Assembly: GCF_002812985.1 (NCBI RefSeq)
Contig: NZ_PGCP01000018.1
Coordinates: 62,001 to 126,000, forward strand
Source of the DNA: Aeromonas lusitana
GTDB taxonomy: Bacteria; Pseudomonadota; Gammaproteobacteria; Enterobacterales; Aeromonadaceae
Direction: 5' to 3'
Length of the DNA stretch: 64,000 nt
The notes under the pieces are model-generated. The model was not told the DNA's origin, made no database searches, and saw only the letters and a list, made by a program, of their open reading frames with translations. Positions 43,786 through 53,210 of the stretch are shown here, one piece after another (the stretch's first letter is position 1; each line of letters opens with the position of its first letter). Both the position numbers and the translations under genes were made by a program.

Positions 43786-44907
43786 ATGACTTCCATAGTA
43801 ATCAGCGGCTCAGGCCTCTATACCCCTCCCTTTGCCGTCAGCAACGAAGAGCTGGTGGCCGCCTTCAACCAATATGTGGATCTCTACAACGAGGAGAACG
43901 CCTCCGCCATCGACGCCGGTCAGCTGGATGCCAAGCAGCACTCGAGCTGCGAGTTCATCGAGAAGGCGTCCGGCATCAAGAGCCGTTACCTGGTGAGCAA
44001 GGAGGGGGTGCTGGATCCGGATATCATGCAGCCGCTGCTGCCCGAGCGCCCGGATGACAAGCCCTCCATCATGGTGGAGATGGCGGTGGCCGCCGCCGAG
44101 CAGGCGCTGATCGCCGCCGGTCGCGAGCCGGGCGAGATCGATCTGGTGATAGTGGCGGCTTCCAATATGCCGCGCCCCTATCCGGCGCTCTCCATCGAGC
44201 TGCAGCACTATCTCGGCGCTGGCGGCATGGCGTTTGACATGAACGTGGCCTGCTCGTCGGCTACCTTCGGCATCAAGACGGCGGCGGATCTGCTGGCGAC
44301 GGGCACCGCCAAACTGGCGCTGGTGGTGAACCCTGAGATCTGCTCGGGTCACCTCAACTTTAGAGATAGGGATAGCCACTTTATCTTCGGTGACGCTTGC
44401 ACCGCCGTGCTGCTGGAGCGCGAAGCCGACTGCAAGGTGGTTAACCCCTGGCAACTGGTGGCCAGCAAGCTGGTGACCCAGTACTCCAACAACATCCGCA
44501 ACAACTTCGGCTTCTTGAACCGCTTCAGCCCGCGCACCCGCTACGGGGATGACAAGCTGTTCCGCCAGCAGGGGCGCAAGGTGTTCAAGGAGGTGCTGCC
44601 CCTGGTGTGCGATCAGATTTCTGGCCAGCTGGCCGAGCAGGGCTGGGAGGCGGGGGAGCTGAACCGGCTCTGGCTGCATCAGGCCAACCTCACCATGAAC
44701 CAGTTCATCGGCCGCAAGCTGCTGGGCCACGATGCCAGCCAGCAAGAAGCGCCCGTGATCCTCGACCGCTACGGCAACACCAGCTCGGCGGGCTCCATCA
44801 TCGCCTTCCACCTGTTCAATCAGGACTTGCCGAGCGGCGCGCGCGGCGTGCTCTGCTCCTTCGGCGCCGGCTACTCCATCGGCAGCCTGCTGCTGCAGCG
44901 TCGCTAA
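43786..44907 (+). CDS. beta-ketoacyl-ACP synthase III, long form
   Basis: A 373-residue thiolase-fold enzyme with the KAS III triad C146 (NVACSSATFG), H288 (LWLHQANLTMN) and N321 (YGNTSSAGSI). It is about 55 residues longer than E. coli FabH, the extra sequence lying mainly in the first 90 residues (LYNEENASAIDAGQ). Such long forms often act as second FabH enzymes or in specialised acyl transfer. It is a single gene with its own terminator, not next to fab genes. Confidence 0.85.
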   Translation: MTSIVISGSGLYTPPFAVSNEELVAAFNQYVDLYNEENASAIDAGQLDAKQHSSCEFIEKASGIKSRYLVSKEGVLDPDIMQPLLPERPDDKPSIMVEMAVAAAEQALIAAGREPGEIDLVIVAASNMPRPYPALSIELQHYLGAGGMAFDMNVACSSATFGIKTAADLLATGTAKLALVVNPEICSGHLNFRDRDSHFIFGDACTAVLLEREADCKVVNPWQLVASKLVTQYSNNIRNNFGFLNRFSPRTRYGDDKLFRQQGRKVFKEVLPLVCDQISGQLAEQGWEAGELNRLWLHQANLTMNQFIGRKLLGHDASQQEAPVILDRYGNTSSAGSIIAFHLFNQDLPSGARGVLCSFGAGYSIGSLLLQRR

Positions 44908-44932
44908 TCATTCCGACCTTGCTCTTGCAATG

Positions 44933-44960
44933 AAAAAACCACCCGTTTGGGTGGTTTTTT
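44933..44960. terminator. bidirectional intrinsic terminator
   Basis: AAAAAACCACCC-gttt-GGGTGGTTTTTT between the converging KAS III and trmO genes. Confidence 0.9.
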
Positions 44961-44981
44961 ACACTGCGTTATTCGTGTTTT

Positions 44982-45686
44982 TCACGCCATTTCTATGGCA
45001 AGAATCACGCACTTTGGTTCAGTTATCTTAAATTTGACGTTCAACTCGAACAATCTGACGCCGTACTCTTTGTCGTCCGGCTTGCCCTGCTTGTAGGCCG
45101 GGCGCGGATCCTGGGCCAGCACCTCGCTCACCAGCTGGCGCAGCTCCGGGTGACGGGAGGCGAGTTGGCCGAGCTGCTGCTCCGCTTCAGGGCTGAAACT
45201 GACCGCCAGCGGCGGGGTGGGGGCATCCGGGGCGAAGCCGCCACGGGCGTCCGGCAGGCTGTCGGCGTAGGGGATGTAGGGCTTGATGTCGACAATCGGG
45301 GTGCCGTCCAGCAGGTCCACCGCGCCGAGTTCGAGCCACAGCTTGCCGCGCTCACGGCCCACACCGTGCAGCTCCACCACCGACAGTCCAAGCGGGTTGG
45401 GGCGGAAGGTGGAGCGGGTGGCGAAGACCCCGACCCGCTCGTTGCCGCCGAGGCGCGGCGGGCGTACCGTCGGGTGCCAGCCCTGGGCCATGGTCTGGTG
45501 GAACACGAAGCTGAGCCAGAGGTGGGAAAACTGCTCTATGCCGCGCAGCACATCCGGCTGATCGTAGGGAGGCAGCAGCTCGAGACGGGCACGGGCCGAT
45601 TTGACCAGACCGGGCTGGCGGGGGATGGCGAACTTCTCCTTGTAGGGAGAGTGGATGATCCCGAGGGTGTCGATTTCGAACTTCAT
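44982..45686 (-). CDS. trmO: tRNA N6-threonylcarbamoyladenosine methyltransferase TrmO
   Basis: A 234-residue protein of the TsaA/TrmO family. Signature segments are IHSPYKEKFAIPRQPGLV, the FVFHQT segment, ATRSTFRPNPLGLSVVEL and DIKPYIPYADS. TrmO methylates t6A37 in tRNA-Thr using S-adenosylmethionine, which improves decoding. Length and motifs match E. coli TrmO. Confidence 0.93.
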   Translation of the reverse strand: MKFEIDTLGIIHSPYKEKFAIPRQPGLVKSARARLELLPPYDQPDVLRGIEQFSHLWLSFVFHQTMAQGWHPTVRPPRLGGNERVGVFATRSTFRPNPLGLSVVELHGVGRERGKLWLELGAVDLLDGTPIVDIKPYIPYADSLPDARGGFAPDAPTPPLAVSFSPEAEQQLGQLASRHPELRQLVSEVLAQDPRPAYKQGKPDDKEYGVRLFELNVKFKITEPKCVILAIEMA

Positions 45687-45911
45687 GGCAGACTCGTGGC
45701 TAAAAACCCCGGCAATTTAGCACGAACGGCCCCAAAACGCAGGCTCGGCTCCTCGCCCATCCCTTCGATACCGTCGTGATCCCCGTCCCATCCCGGCCCG
45801 CTGGGGGCTGCCGAGGGGCGCCAACTTGCGTAGGGTAGGGGCAGGAAAAACGATTGCCATCCGGTCCGCGCCCCAGCCAGGCGCCAGCCATGCCGACAAG
45901 GAGTCACAGGG

Positions 45912-46907
45912 ATGAAACTGCTTATCATAGGGGGCACGGGGTTTCTGGGCCGCCACCTCAGCGCCCTGGCGCTGGATTGGGGCCACGAGGTGACCCTGTT
46001 CAACCGCGGCCGCCGTCAGCACCCGGACTGGCGGGATCTGCAGCAGCTGCACGGAGACAGGGACCATGATCTCGGTGCCCTGCGCGGAGCAGGGCTGCAC
46101 TGGGATCTGGTCATCGACACCTGCTGCTATCGACCCGAGCAGGCGGCCAGCCTCTCGGCGGCGCTGCAGGGGCGCTGCGAGCATCTCATCTTCATCTCCA
46201 CCATCAGTGTCTATCGGGATTTCACCCTTAAAGGAATGGACGAGTCGGCGCCCCTGCACGAGATCCCCGCTGGAGAGATACCCGACGACTACGGTCCCCT
46301 CAAAGTGCTGTGCGAGGCAGAGTACCGCGCCCGCTGGGGAGATCGGCTCTGCATCCTGCGCCCCGGCGTCTTGTGCGGCCCCCACGATCACACGGGTCGC
46401 CTCGCCTGGTGGGTGCGGCGGGTACAGCAGGGTGGCCCCTGGCTGCTGCCGGGGAGCGGGCAGGACCGGTTGCAATACCTGGACGTGCGCGACTGCGCCG
46501 AGTTTGTGCTGCGTGCCGCCGAGCAGCGCCTTGGTGGCGTGTTCAATCTGCTCAAGCCCGGCATAGCGCTGGGGGACTGGGTGGAGCGCATTGCCGCCCG
46601 GCTAAGCCCGGCTGCGCCCATCCAGCTAGATTGGGTGCCCTGGCCCAAGCTGCTGGCCGCCGGGGTAGAGCCCTGGCAGAGCTATCCGACCCTGTTACCC
46701 AACGAGCAGGCCGAGTATGCGGGTTATGGCCGGATCAGTGCCGAGGCGGCCATAGTACAGGGGCTCAACTTCCGGCCGCTGGAGGAGACGGTAGCGGATC
46801 TGGCGAACTGGCTGGCGGAGGGGGGGCAGGGCGCCACGACCGGGATGACGGCTGAGGAGGAGGCGGCGCTGCGCCAACGGGTGTTGGCCGCGCACGCCAT
46901 ACGGTAG
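45912..46907 (+). CDS. NAD-dependent epimerase/dehydratase family protein
   Basis: A 331-residue extended SDR protein. The nucleotide-binding motif is IIGGTGFLGRHLS at 5-17, followed by VTLFNRG, and a typical ISTISVYRD segment. The catalytic YxxxK is replaced or displaced: DDYGPLKVLCE supplies Tyr and Lys in the right spacing (YGPLK). It resembles plant- and bacterial-type nucleoside-diphosphate-sugar epimerases that may bind RNA or sugar nucleotides; the substrate is unknown. AAGGAG lies seven bases before the start. Confidence 0.82.
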   Translation: MKLLIIGGTGFLGRHLSALALDWGHEVTLFNRGRRQHPDWRDLQQLHGDRDHDLGALRGAGLHWDLVIDTCCYRPEQAASLSAALQGRCEHLIFISTISVYRDFTLKGMDESAPLHEIPAGEIPDDYGPLKVLCEAEYRARWGDRLCILRPGVLCGPHDHTGRLAWWVRRVQQGGPWLLPGSGQDRLQYLDVRDCAEFVLRAAEQRLGGVFNLLKPGIALGDWVERIAARLSPAAPIQLDWVPWPKLLAAGVEPWQSYPTLLPNEQAEYAGYGRISAEAAIVQGLNFRPLEETVADLANWLAEGGQGATTGMTAEEEAALRQRVLAAHAIR

Positions 46908-46960
46908 GCGCACCGTGCCTGCGCCCTGAACAAGGCGCTACATGCACCGGAAAGGCGAAT

Positions 46961-46992
46961 AAAAAGAGGGCACCCATGGGGTGCCCTCTTTT
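46961..46992. terminator. bidirectional intrinsic terminator
   Basis: A 15-bp near-perfect palindrome, AAAAAGAGGGCACCC and its complement, with a 2-base centre, between converging genes. Confidence 0.9.
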
Positions 46993-47011
46993 TGCAATGG
47001 GACCGCGGGAT

Positions 47012-47398
47012 CTAGCGCAGGGTGGCGCCGCAGCCAACCAGCAACTCTTTCAGGATGCTGCGATGGCAGCGGGATTCGAGTTCGCAGTAGCAACCCACCG
47101 ACAGATTGGTGTGGTGGGAGAGGGCGGCCAGCAGCGCCAGATCGTGCTTGGCGGCCGGGCTGGCCATCTCGGCCTTGTACTGCTTGCAGAAGGCGACCCA
47201 CTGAGCCGGCGTCTCGGCGCCCTGGCCGAGCTTCATGGTCTCGGGACTGGGAGCCAGGTTGGGGAACCAGACGTCGTACCAATTTTGGCTCGCGAACTCA
47301 GCTTTGGGCACGCCTCGGGGTGGCCGACGCACAGTGCCGATACGCAGCCCCTCGTCAGGTAGACGGGTGCTGCCGAGGCGGACTACGGCGAGAGCCAT
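47012..47398 (-). CDS. DUF488 family protein (YeaO-like)
   Basis: A 128-residue protein with the family's R-G-PKAEF opening and the C-terminal LSVGCYCELESRCHRSILKE segment, whose clustered Cys and His could bind metal or act in catalysis. The function of DUF488 is not established. It starts 6 bases after the stop of the rcsF-like gene and is probably cotranscribed with it. Confidence 0.82.
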   Translation of the reverse strand: MALAVVRLGSTRLPDEGLRIGTVRRPPRGVPKAEFASQNWYDVWFPNLAPSPETMKLGQGAETPAQWVAFCKQYKAEMASPAAKHDLALLAALSHHTNLSVGCYCELESRCHRSILKELLVGCGATLR

Positions 47399-47404
47399 GG
47401 CGGA

Positions 47405-47779
47405 TTACTTCTCTTCGGCGACTTTCAGGGCCTGGCCGTAGCAGATCACCTGCTTGAGGCAGCCCGGCACGTCGCTGAACTCGGCGCACTTGTCGAAGGT
47501 GATGCCGTTGCCACCCATGTCGGCGGCGCGGCGGCGGGCCAGGGTGCGGGCTTCACCTGCGTTCGGTACCGCCTGGTTGGCATCGCTCTGGCAGGATTCC
47601 CCCTCGACTGTGCCGAGGTAGAGGTAGTTGAGATCGGCCAGCTGGCCCTGTTCATAGATCTGGACGCTGCCCGGTTTGAAATACTCGTCGAAGTTCTCCT
47701 TGTCCAGATTGCTGTTGAAGGAGAAATAGGCGCAACCGGAGGTGAAGAGGGGCAGCAGCAATAGGGTCAGGCGTTTCAT
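47405..47779 (-). CDS. rcsF: RcsF-like outer-membrane lipoprotein
   Basis: A 124-residue lipoprotein with Cys16 (LLPLFTSGC). The C-terminal domain has the RcsF pattern of four cysteines: GESCQSDANQ, TFDKCAEF, PGCLKQ and VICYGQA. In enterics, RcsF senses envelope stress and triggers the Rcs phosphorelay, with disulfides required for function. The proline-rich linker of E. coli RcsF is short or missing. Whether the host has RcsB/C/D is not visible here. Confidence 0.75.
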   Translation of the reverse strand: MKRLTLLLLPLFTSGCAYFSFNSNLDKENFDEYFKPGSVQIYEQGQLADLNYLYLGTVEGESCQSDANQAVPNAGEARTLARRRAADMGGNGITFDKCAEFSDVPGCLKQVICYGQALKVAEEK

Positions 47780-47943
47780 GGCGATGTCTTGTTGAACGGT
47801 GAGGGGACCATTATAGGGGTCAGTCGCTGCCGGGGACCAGCCCCATTTTTAGCCATCAAGACGGGGTGTGACGGGGATCAGGCCGGGTCAGCCCTGGGTA
47901 GCTCACGAGTATCATGACCGGGTGGGGATTGTGTCAAAAGAGG

Positions 47944-47964
47944 GAGGGGGCAAGCAGCCCCCTC
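47944..47964 (-). terminator. intrinsic terminator of cydDC
   Basis: GAGGGGGC/GCCCCCTC stem with a 5-base loop, then CCCTCTTTTG on the minus strand, 16 bases after the cydC stop. Confidence 0.75.
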
Positions 47965-47979
47965 TGGTATTCATCGGGA

Positions 47980-49725
47980 TCAGACGGGTGCGAGCCGCTG
48001 GTGCAGGCTGCGATAGTAGTCATCGCTCAGCAGCTCTGCGTGGGGGGCGCACAGGCGAATGCGCCCCTCTTCCATCAGGGCGATCCTGTCCATCTGCTCC
48101 AGTCCCAGCAGGCGGTGGGAGATGAGCAGCAGGGTGCGATCGGCCCCGAGCTTGAACAGCAGGGCCATGATCTCCCGCTCGGTCTGACTGTCGAGCCCCT
48201 CGGTCGGCTCATCCAAGAGCCAGAGCGGGGCATCGTGCAGCAGGGCACGGGCGAGGCCGATGCGGCGGCGCTCGCCACCGGAGAGCGGACGACCGCCGTC
48301 CCCGAGCCAGGCATCCAGTCCCCCCTCGGCCAGCTCATCCGGGTTGTCCAAGAGGCTAGAGAGGCCTACCTGCTCCAGCACTTTGATGAGTCGCTCGTCG
48401 CTGGCGTCCGGCGCCGCGAGTTTGAGGTTGCCTCTCAGGGTATCGGCAAACAGATGCACCCGCTGGCTCACCACCGAGAAGGAGGCGCGCAGTGCCCCTT
48501 CGCCGTAATGGGTGAGCGGCTTGCCATCCAGCAGTATCTCGCCCGCCTGCGGGTTCCACTCCCGGGTCAGCAGCCCCATCAGGGTGGACTTGCCGCAGCC
48601 GGTCTGGCCCAGCAACGCGAGTTTTTCACCTGCTTTTAGTTGCAGGGAGTAGCCGCGCAGCACGGGCTCGGTCTGATCCGGATAGGTGAAGGTGAGATCT
48701 CTTATCTGCAGGCTGCCTGCACTGGCGTGCTGCTGCTCCTCTCCCCATTCGGGGGCCTTGGCCTCCTGTAAAATCTCGTTGAGACGGCGGGCCGAGGTGA
48801 GGCTGGTGGAGAGGTGTTGGAAGGCGCCGGCCAGCGGCAACAGGGCCTCGAAACTCGCCAGGGTGGCGAACACCATGAGTGCCGTGATGGGATCCGGGGT
48901 CGCCCCACCGACACCGTGGCCGGCGAGCCACAGCATCAGGGTCAGGGTCCAGCCGCTCAGCAGTTGCACGCTGGCGTTGGCCAATCCACTGACCCTGGCC
49001 ATGCGGGCCTGGGCGCGGATCAGGGCCTGCTCGGCCTGCTGCAACTCATCGAGGGCCTTGGGGGCGGCGGCAAACATCTGCAACTCGGCCTGGCCGTCCA
49101 GGTAGTCTACCAGTCGGGTGCGCAGGCTGGATTTCTCGGCTATCAGGGCCTGGCCCGGCTTGCGACCGGCGAAGTAGAACACCAGGGGCAGGGCCAGCAT
49201 GCCAGCCAGCAGGATGGCACCCAGGGTCAGGGCCAGTTCGCTGTCGAAGAAGGAGAGGAAGAACACCAGACCAGCGCAGCTCAGCAGGGCCGCCCCTATG
49301 GGGGTGATGAGGCGCAGGTAGACATGATCCATGGCATCTATGTCGGTCACCAGCCGGTTGAGCAGATCCGCCTGACGAAAACCTGCCAGGGTCCCGGTAG
49401 AGAGTGGCGAGAGCTTTTGCCAGAACCAGACTCGCAGCCGGGTCAGCACCCGGAAGGTGGCATCGTGGCTCACCACCCGCTCACCCCAGCGACTGGCGGT
49501 GCGGATGATGGAGAAGAAGCGCACGCCACCGGCCGGGGTCATGTAGTTGAAGGTGTCGCGGGTAGCGGCGGCCAGTCCGGCCACGGCTGCGGCGGAGAGG
49601 AACCAGCCGGAGAGGGACAAGAGCCCCATGCCCGCCACCAGGGTGACGAAGGCTAGCAAGAGACCGATGGAGAGGCTCAGCCAGTGCTGGCGGTAGATAC
49701 GCAGAAACGGCAGTAGATCACGCAT
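47980..49725 (-). CDS. cydC: cysteine/glutathione ABC exporter subunit CydC
   Basis: The start MRDLLPFLRIYRQHWLSLSI at 49725 gives 581 residues: six membrane segments, then an ABC ATPase with Walker A LLGQTGCGKSTL, signature LSGGERRRIGLARALL and Walker B LWLLDEPTEGLD. CydDC exports cysteine and glutathione to the periplasm and is needed to assemble cytochrome bd. It overlaps cydD by 8 bases. Confidence 0.95.
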   Translation of the reverse strand: MRDLLPFLRIYRQHWLSLSIGLLLAFVTLVAGMGLLSLSGWFLSAAAVAGLAAATRDTFNYMTPAGGVRFFSIIRTASRWGERVVSHDATFRVLTRLRVWFWQKLSPLSTGTLAGFRQADLLNRLVTDIDAMDHVYLRLITPIGAALLSCAGLVFFLSFFDSELALTLGAILLAGMLALPLVFYFAGRKPGQALIAEKSSLRTRLVDYLDGQAELQMFAAAPKALDELQQAEQALIRAQARMARVSGLANASVQLLSGWTLTLMLWLAGHGVGGATPDPITALMVFATLASFEALLPLAGAFQHLSTSLTSARRLNEILQEAKAPEWGEEQQHASAGSLQIRDLTFTYPDQTEPVLRGYSLQLKAGEKLALLGQTGCGKSTLMGLLTREWNPQAGEILLDGKPLTHYGEGALRASFSVVSQRVHLFADTLRGNLKLAAPDASDERLIKVLEQVGLSSLLDNPDELAEGGLDAWLGDGGRPLSGGERRRIGLARALLHDAPLWLLDEPTEGLDSQTEREIMALLFKLGADRTLLLISHRLLGLEQMDRIALMEEGRIRLCAPHAELLSDDYYRSLHQRLAPV

Positions 49726-51493
49726 CGAGAGAGTCCCCTTGAGAGAGGTGTTGTGACAAGAGGCGGGCGAAGGGCCCGCTGGCCTCGCTGAGTTGCTGGA
49801 AGTTGCCTTGCTCCACCAGCTGACCACGCTCCAGCACCAGGATCTTGTCCATCTGGCTGAGCTGATCGAGGCGGTGAGTGATCATCAGCAGGGTCTGGCC
49901 TGCCGCAGCCTGTTCGAGGGTGCCCATGATGGCCCGCTCCGAGTGGCGATCCAGGCTGGCGGTGGGTTCATCCAACACCATTAACTGAGTATGCTTGAGC
50001 AGGGTGCGGGCCAGGGCGATGCGCTGGGCCTGGCCCACCGAGAGGCCGCCCGCCTGATCGCCGACGCTATAGTCAAAGCCCTTCTCCTGGGCAAATTCCC
50101 AGGCCTGCGCCCGTTTCAGCACGGCTTCCAGCTCGGTGTCGCTGGCGGTGGGCTTGGCCAGCAGCAGGTTGTCGCGCAGGGAGGCGTGGAACAGCTGCGG
50201 ATTTTGGGAGAGCCAGCCGAGCTGCAATCGCCACTGGCTCATGTCAAGACTGGCGAGCTCCTGGCCGTTGACCTTGAGTTCACCGCGATAGGGGGCAAAG
50301 CCCAGCAGGGCATTGACCAGGGAGCTCTTGCCCGCCCCACTGATGCCGACCAGGGCGGTGCGCGAGCCGGCCTCCAGCTGGAAATCGATGGGGCCGACCA
50401 GCACCTTGCCCTCGGCGCTCAGCACCTCGAGGGCCTTGGCTTCTATCTCGATGGGGCCCTGGCTGTGGAAAGGGGCCGAGCCGGAAGCGGGTTCGCTGAC
50501 CTCGGCCTCCAAAAACTCCAGCAGCTGTTCGGCGGCGCCTATGGCCTGGGCCTTGGCATGATAGTGGGCGCCGAGCTCCCGCAGCGGAGCGTAGAACTCG
50601 GGGGCGAGAAACAGCACGAACAGGCCGGTAAAGAGCGTGACCTTGACGCCATAGTTGCCAAAGTTCAGGTGATCTATGTAGGAGAAACCGAAGTAGACCG
50701 CCACCAGGGCGACCGCGATGGCGGCGAAGAACTCCAGCACGGCTGTGCTGAGGAAGGCCAGACGCAGCACCTCCATGGTGCGTTCCCGAAAATCTTCCGA
50801 GGCATCGCGAATTGCGTCACCCTCGGCCTGGGTGCGCATGAAGAGCTGCAGGGTGCGCAGTCCCTTGAGCCGGTCGAGGAAGTGGCCGGAGAGGCGCGCC
50901 AGGGACTGGAAGTTGCGGCGGTTTGCATCGGCGGCGCCGACCCCCACCAGGATCATGAACAGCGGGATCAGGGGGGCTGTCCCGAGCAAGATGATGCCGG
51001 CGGCCCAGTTGACTGGGAAAACGGCCACCAGGATCACCACTGGGATGAAGACGGCGACCGCCATCTGGGGCAGATAGCGGGAGAAGAACTCCTGCATGTC
51101 CTCTATTTGCTCCAGCAGCAGGCTGGCCCAGCTACCGGCGGGACGACGCTGGATATAGGCAGGGCCAAGGCGGGCGAGGCGGGTGAGCACCAGCTCGCGG
51201 ATGGCCTGGCGCACCGCGCTGCCGGCTCTGAAACTGGCCACTTCGCGGCCATAGGCCAGCAGGGCTTTGGCCGACGTCACCAGCAGCAGGGTGATAAAGA
51301 GGGGGATGGATTGCTCCGGCGTCGTGCCCTCGATGATGAAGCCATGGAGCAGGGTCGCCAGCAGCCAGGCCTGTGCCACCATCAGGACGCCCTGGCCCAT
51401 GCCAAAGCCGATGGAGAGACCGATCCAGCGCCGGCCATGGCTCGATTGCTTGCGCAACCAGCCATAGAGATGTTTTTGCGTATTCTTGTCCAT
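49718..51493 (-). CDS. cydD: cysteine/glutathione ABC exporter subunit CydD
   Basis: A 591-residue ABC half-transporter starting at 51493 (MDKNTQKHLYGWLRKQSSHG). About six membrane segments fill residues 20-320. The ATPase has Walker A LVGISGAGKSSL, a signature written as LSVGQAQRIALARTLL and Walker B LMVLDEPTASLD. It pairs with CydC. GGAGGG lies a few bases before the start. ArcA, which often controls cyd genes, is encoded just beyond the tRNA genes. Confidence 0.95.
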   Translation of the reverse strand: MDKNTQKHLYGWLRKQSSHGRRWIGLSIGFGMGQGVLMVAQAWLLATLLHGFIIEGTTPEQSIPLFITLLLVTSAKALLAYGREVASFRAGSAVRQAIRELVLTRLARLGPAYIQRRPAGSWASLLLEQIEDMQEFFSRYLPQMAVAVFIPVVILVAVFPVNWAAGIILLGTAPLIPLFMILVGVGAADANRRNFQSLARLSGHFLDRLKGLRTLQLFMRTQAEGDAIRDASEDFRERTMEVLRLAFLSTAVLEFFAAIAVALVAVYFGFSYIDHLNFGNYGVKVTLFTGLFVLFLAPEFYAPLRELGAHYHAKAQAIGAAEQLLEFLEAEVSEPASGSAPFHSQGPIEIEAKALEVLSAEGKVLVGPIDFQLEAGSRTALVGISGAGKSSLVNALLGFAPYRGELKVNGQELASLDMSQWRLQLGWLSQNPQLFHASLRDNLLLAKPTASDTELEAVLKRAQAWEFAQEKGFDYSVGDQAGGLSVGQAQRIALARTLLKHTQLMVLDEPTASLDRHSERAIMGTLEQAAAGQTLLMITHRLDQLSQMDKILVLERGQLVEQGNFQQLSEASGPFARLLSQHLSQGDSLDA

Positions 51494-51653
51494 TACCACC
51501 CTCCTCAAACGAGTGGCGCAAGACTATCGTCGCCCCCTGAGCTTGGCAACCTTGCCATTACTGGAGCGTGAGACTGTTTGCTTGAAAAATAATCTGCATG
51601 CTCATTAGTTGGTCGAACAGCTTGATTTATGGCAAAAAACACCCTGGCGGTGA

Positions 51654-51681
51654 TTGCGCTCGCCGGCAAAATGCATATAGT
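51654..51681 (+). promoter_or_regulatory. promoter of the tRNA-Gly(CCC) gene
   Basis: TTGCGC (51654-51659), a 16-base spacer and TATAGT (51676-51681) lie 13 bases before the tRNA. Confidence 0.6.
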
Positions 51682-51694
51682 AGAGGCCACTGAC

Positions 51695-51768
51695 GCGGGT
51701 GTAGTTCAATGGTAGAACGGTAGCTTCCCAAGCTGCATACGTGGGTTCGATTCCCATCACCCGCTCCA
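51695..51768 (+). tRNA. tRNA-Gly (anticodon CCC)
   Basis: A 74-base tRNA with acceptor GCGGGTG/CACCCGC, encoded CCA end, TTCGATT T-loop and a TTCCCAA anticodon loop (anticodon CCC at 51727-51729). It closely resembles the E. coli tRNA-Gly(CCC). Confidence 0.95.
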
Positions 51769-51871
51769 ATTTCAAGACCCGATAGCGAGCCCGTCTCCTT
51801 ACCGCCTCTGCCTAGCATGCCATGCTGACGCTGATTCCATATCCGGTATTTACTGCTAGTTTTGATCCCTT

Positions 51872-51946
<75 letters not shown>

Positions 51947-51956
51947 GTTTTCATGC

Positions 51957-51987
51957 AAAAAGCCCACTCCATCGAGTGGGCTTTTTT
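51957..51987 (+). terminator. intrinsic terminator of the tRNA-Gly genes
   Basis: AAAAGCCCACTC-catc-GAGTGGGCTTTTTT, starting 11 bases after the second tRNA. Confidence 0.9.
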
Positions 51988-52060
51988 GTTTTCCGTCTTC
52001 TTGCTTGATTGGTGTTCGCCGCTCTGCCCAAGAGGGTGGTCGGCTGGGCGCCAAAAACAG

Positions 52061-52083
52061 AAGAGGCGCCATCGGCGCCTCTT
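52061..52083 (-). terminator. intrinsic terminator of arcA
   Basis: AAGAGGCGCC/GGCGCCTCTT, a perfect 10-bp stem with a 3-base loop, followed on the minus strand by CTGTTTTT. It lies 31 bases past the arcA stop. Confidence 0.85.
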
Positions 52084-52113
52084 CTTACCACACTGGGATC
52101 TGGCGAGCAGGGA

Positions 52114-52833
52114 TTATTCCTGCTCCAGCTCGCCGCAGAAGCGGTAACCTTCGCCATGGATGGTGGCGATGATTTCAGGGGTGTCGCCCACGCTCTCGAA
52201 GTGCTTGCGAATGCGGCGGATGGTGACATCCACGGTACGATCGTGGGGCTTGAGCTCACGACCAGTCATCTTCTTGAGCAGCTCGGCACGGGTCTGGATC
52301 TGGCCCGGGTTTTCGCAGAAGTGCAGCATGGCGCGGAACTCGGAGCGCGGCAGCTTGAACATGTCGCCCGCCGGGCTGACCAGGGCACGGCTGTTGATAT
52401 CCAGCGCCCAGCCGTTGAACAGGTAACGCTCGACCAGCTTCTTCTCTTCGCCACCGGCGGCCACGTTCATGGTGCGGCTCAGCAGGTTGCGGGCACGTAT
52501 GGTCAGCTCGCGGGGGTTGAACGGCTTGGTGATGTAGTCATCTGCGCCGATTTCCAGACCCAGGATCTTGTCGACTTCGTTGTCACGGCCGGTCAGGAAC
52601 ATCAGGGCTATGTTGTCATCTTCACGCAGCTCGCGCGCCAGCAGCAGGCCATTCTTGCCCGGCAGGTTGATGTCCATGATCACCAGATTGATGGTGTGGG
52701 AGGTCAGGGCCTGATGCATCTCGTCGCCATTGTTGGCCTCGAGGACGATATAGCCTTCGGCCTCGAAGATGCTCTTCAGGGTATTGCGGGTGACCAGCTC
52801 GTCTTCGACGATCAGAATGTGTGGTGTTTGCAT
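52114..52833 (-). CDS. arcA: aerobic respiration response regulator ArcA
   Basis: A 239-residue OmpR/PhoB-type regulator. The receiver has the phosphorylated D54 ([12 protein letters not shown]) and the Lys of TKPFNPREL; the C-terminal winged helix includes [20 protein letters not shown]. With the sensor ArcB it represses aerobic respiratory genes and activates some fermentation genes when oxygen is low. The gene for ArcB is not in the window. An FNR-like site lies about 290 bases upstream. Confidence 0.97.
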   Translation of the reverse strand: MQTPHILIVEDELVTRNTLKSIFEAEGYIVLEANNGDEMHQALTSHTINLVIMDINLPGKNGLLLARELREDDNIALMFLTGRDNEVDKILGLEIGADDYITKPFNPRELTIRARNLLSRTMNVAAGGEEKKLVERYLFNGWALDINSRALVSPAGDMFKLPRSEFRAMLHFCENPGQIQTRAELLKKMTGRELKPHDRTVDVTIRRIRKHFESVGDTPEIIATIHGEGYRFCGELEQE

Positions 52834-53210
52834 TGAGTATTCCCAGATTCTTATCAGTTAATTTTCGAAATTTTAACACTCTTTGGCGTTATCCGACCGG
52901 TCCTGAAAATTTATTACGTCATCCTGGGTATGAATATCAGGTCGAATCATCGCGAATTTGGTAGCTATGTCGGCAAACATCCATGTGCCACACACGGGGT
53001 CTCAACAAGTCTGGCTGAGCGGAGCCCTGAAAGGTAGTCCATTACAAAAGTTGCTGCATTTTATCAGTTAACAGGCGCATAACAACACTCTTTGCCGTCA
53101 GATAGCAACTTTTTAACTCTGAATTGATATAAGTCAAACCCTGAGTTCTCTGCATGATACTTGGGCTGGCTCGCTTTTTCGCCCCTATGAAATGTAATGG
53201 GATGTAACAT
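52834..53210. other. arcA upstream region
   Basis: A 377-base, relatively AT-rich divergent region between arcA and the DUF3293 gene. No gene was seen. The one clear site is the FNR-like sequence at 53124-53137; the length is suitable for a long arcA leader or several promoters, as in E. coli. Confidence 0.5.
53124..53137. promoter_or_regulatory. FNR-like site upstream of arcA
   Basis: TTGATATAAGTCAA matches the FNR consensus TTGAT-N4-ATCAA at nine of ten defined positions. FNR is known to raise arcA expression without oxygen in E. coli. It also lies 74 bases before the divergent DUF3293 gene, so either or both may be targets. Confidence 0.6.
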
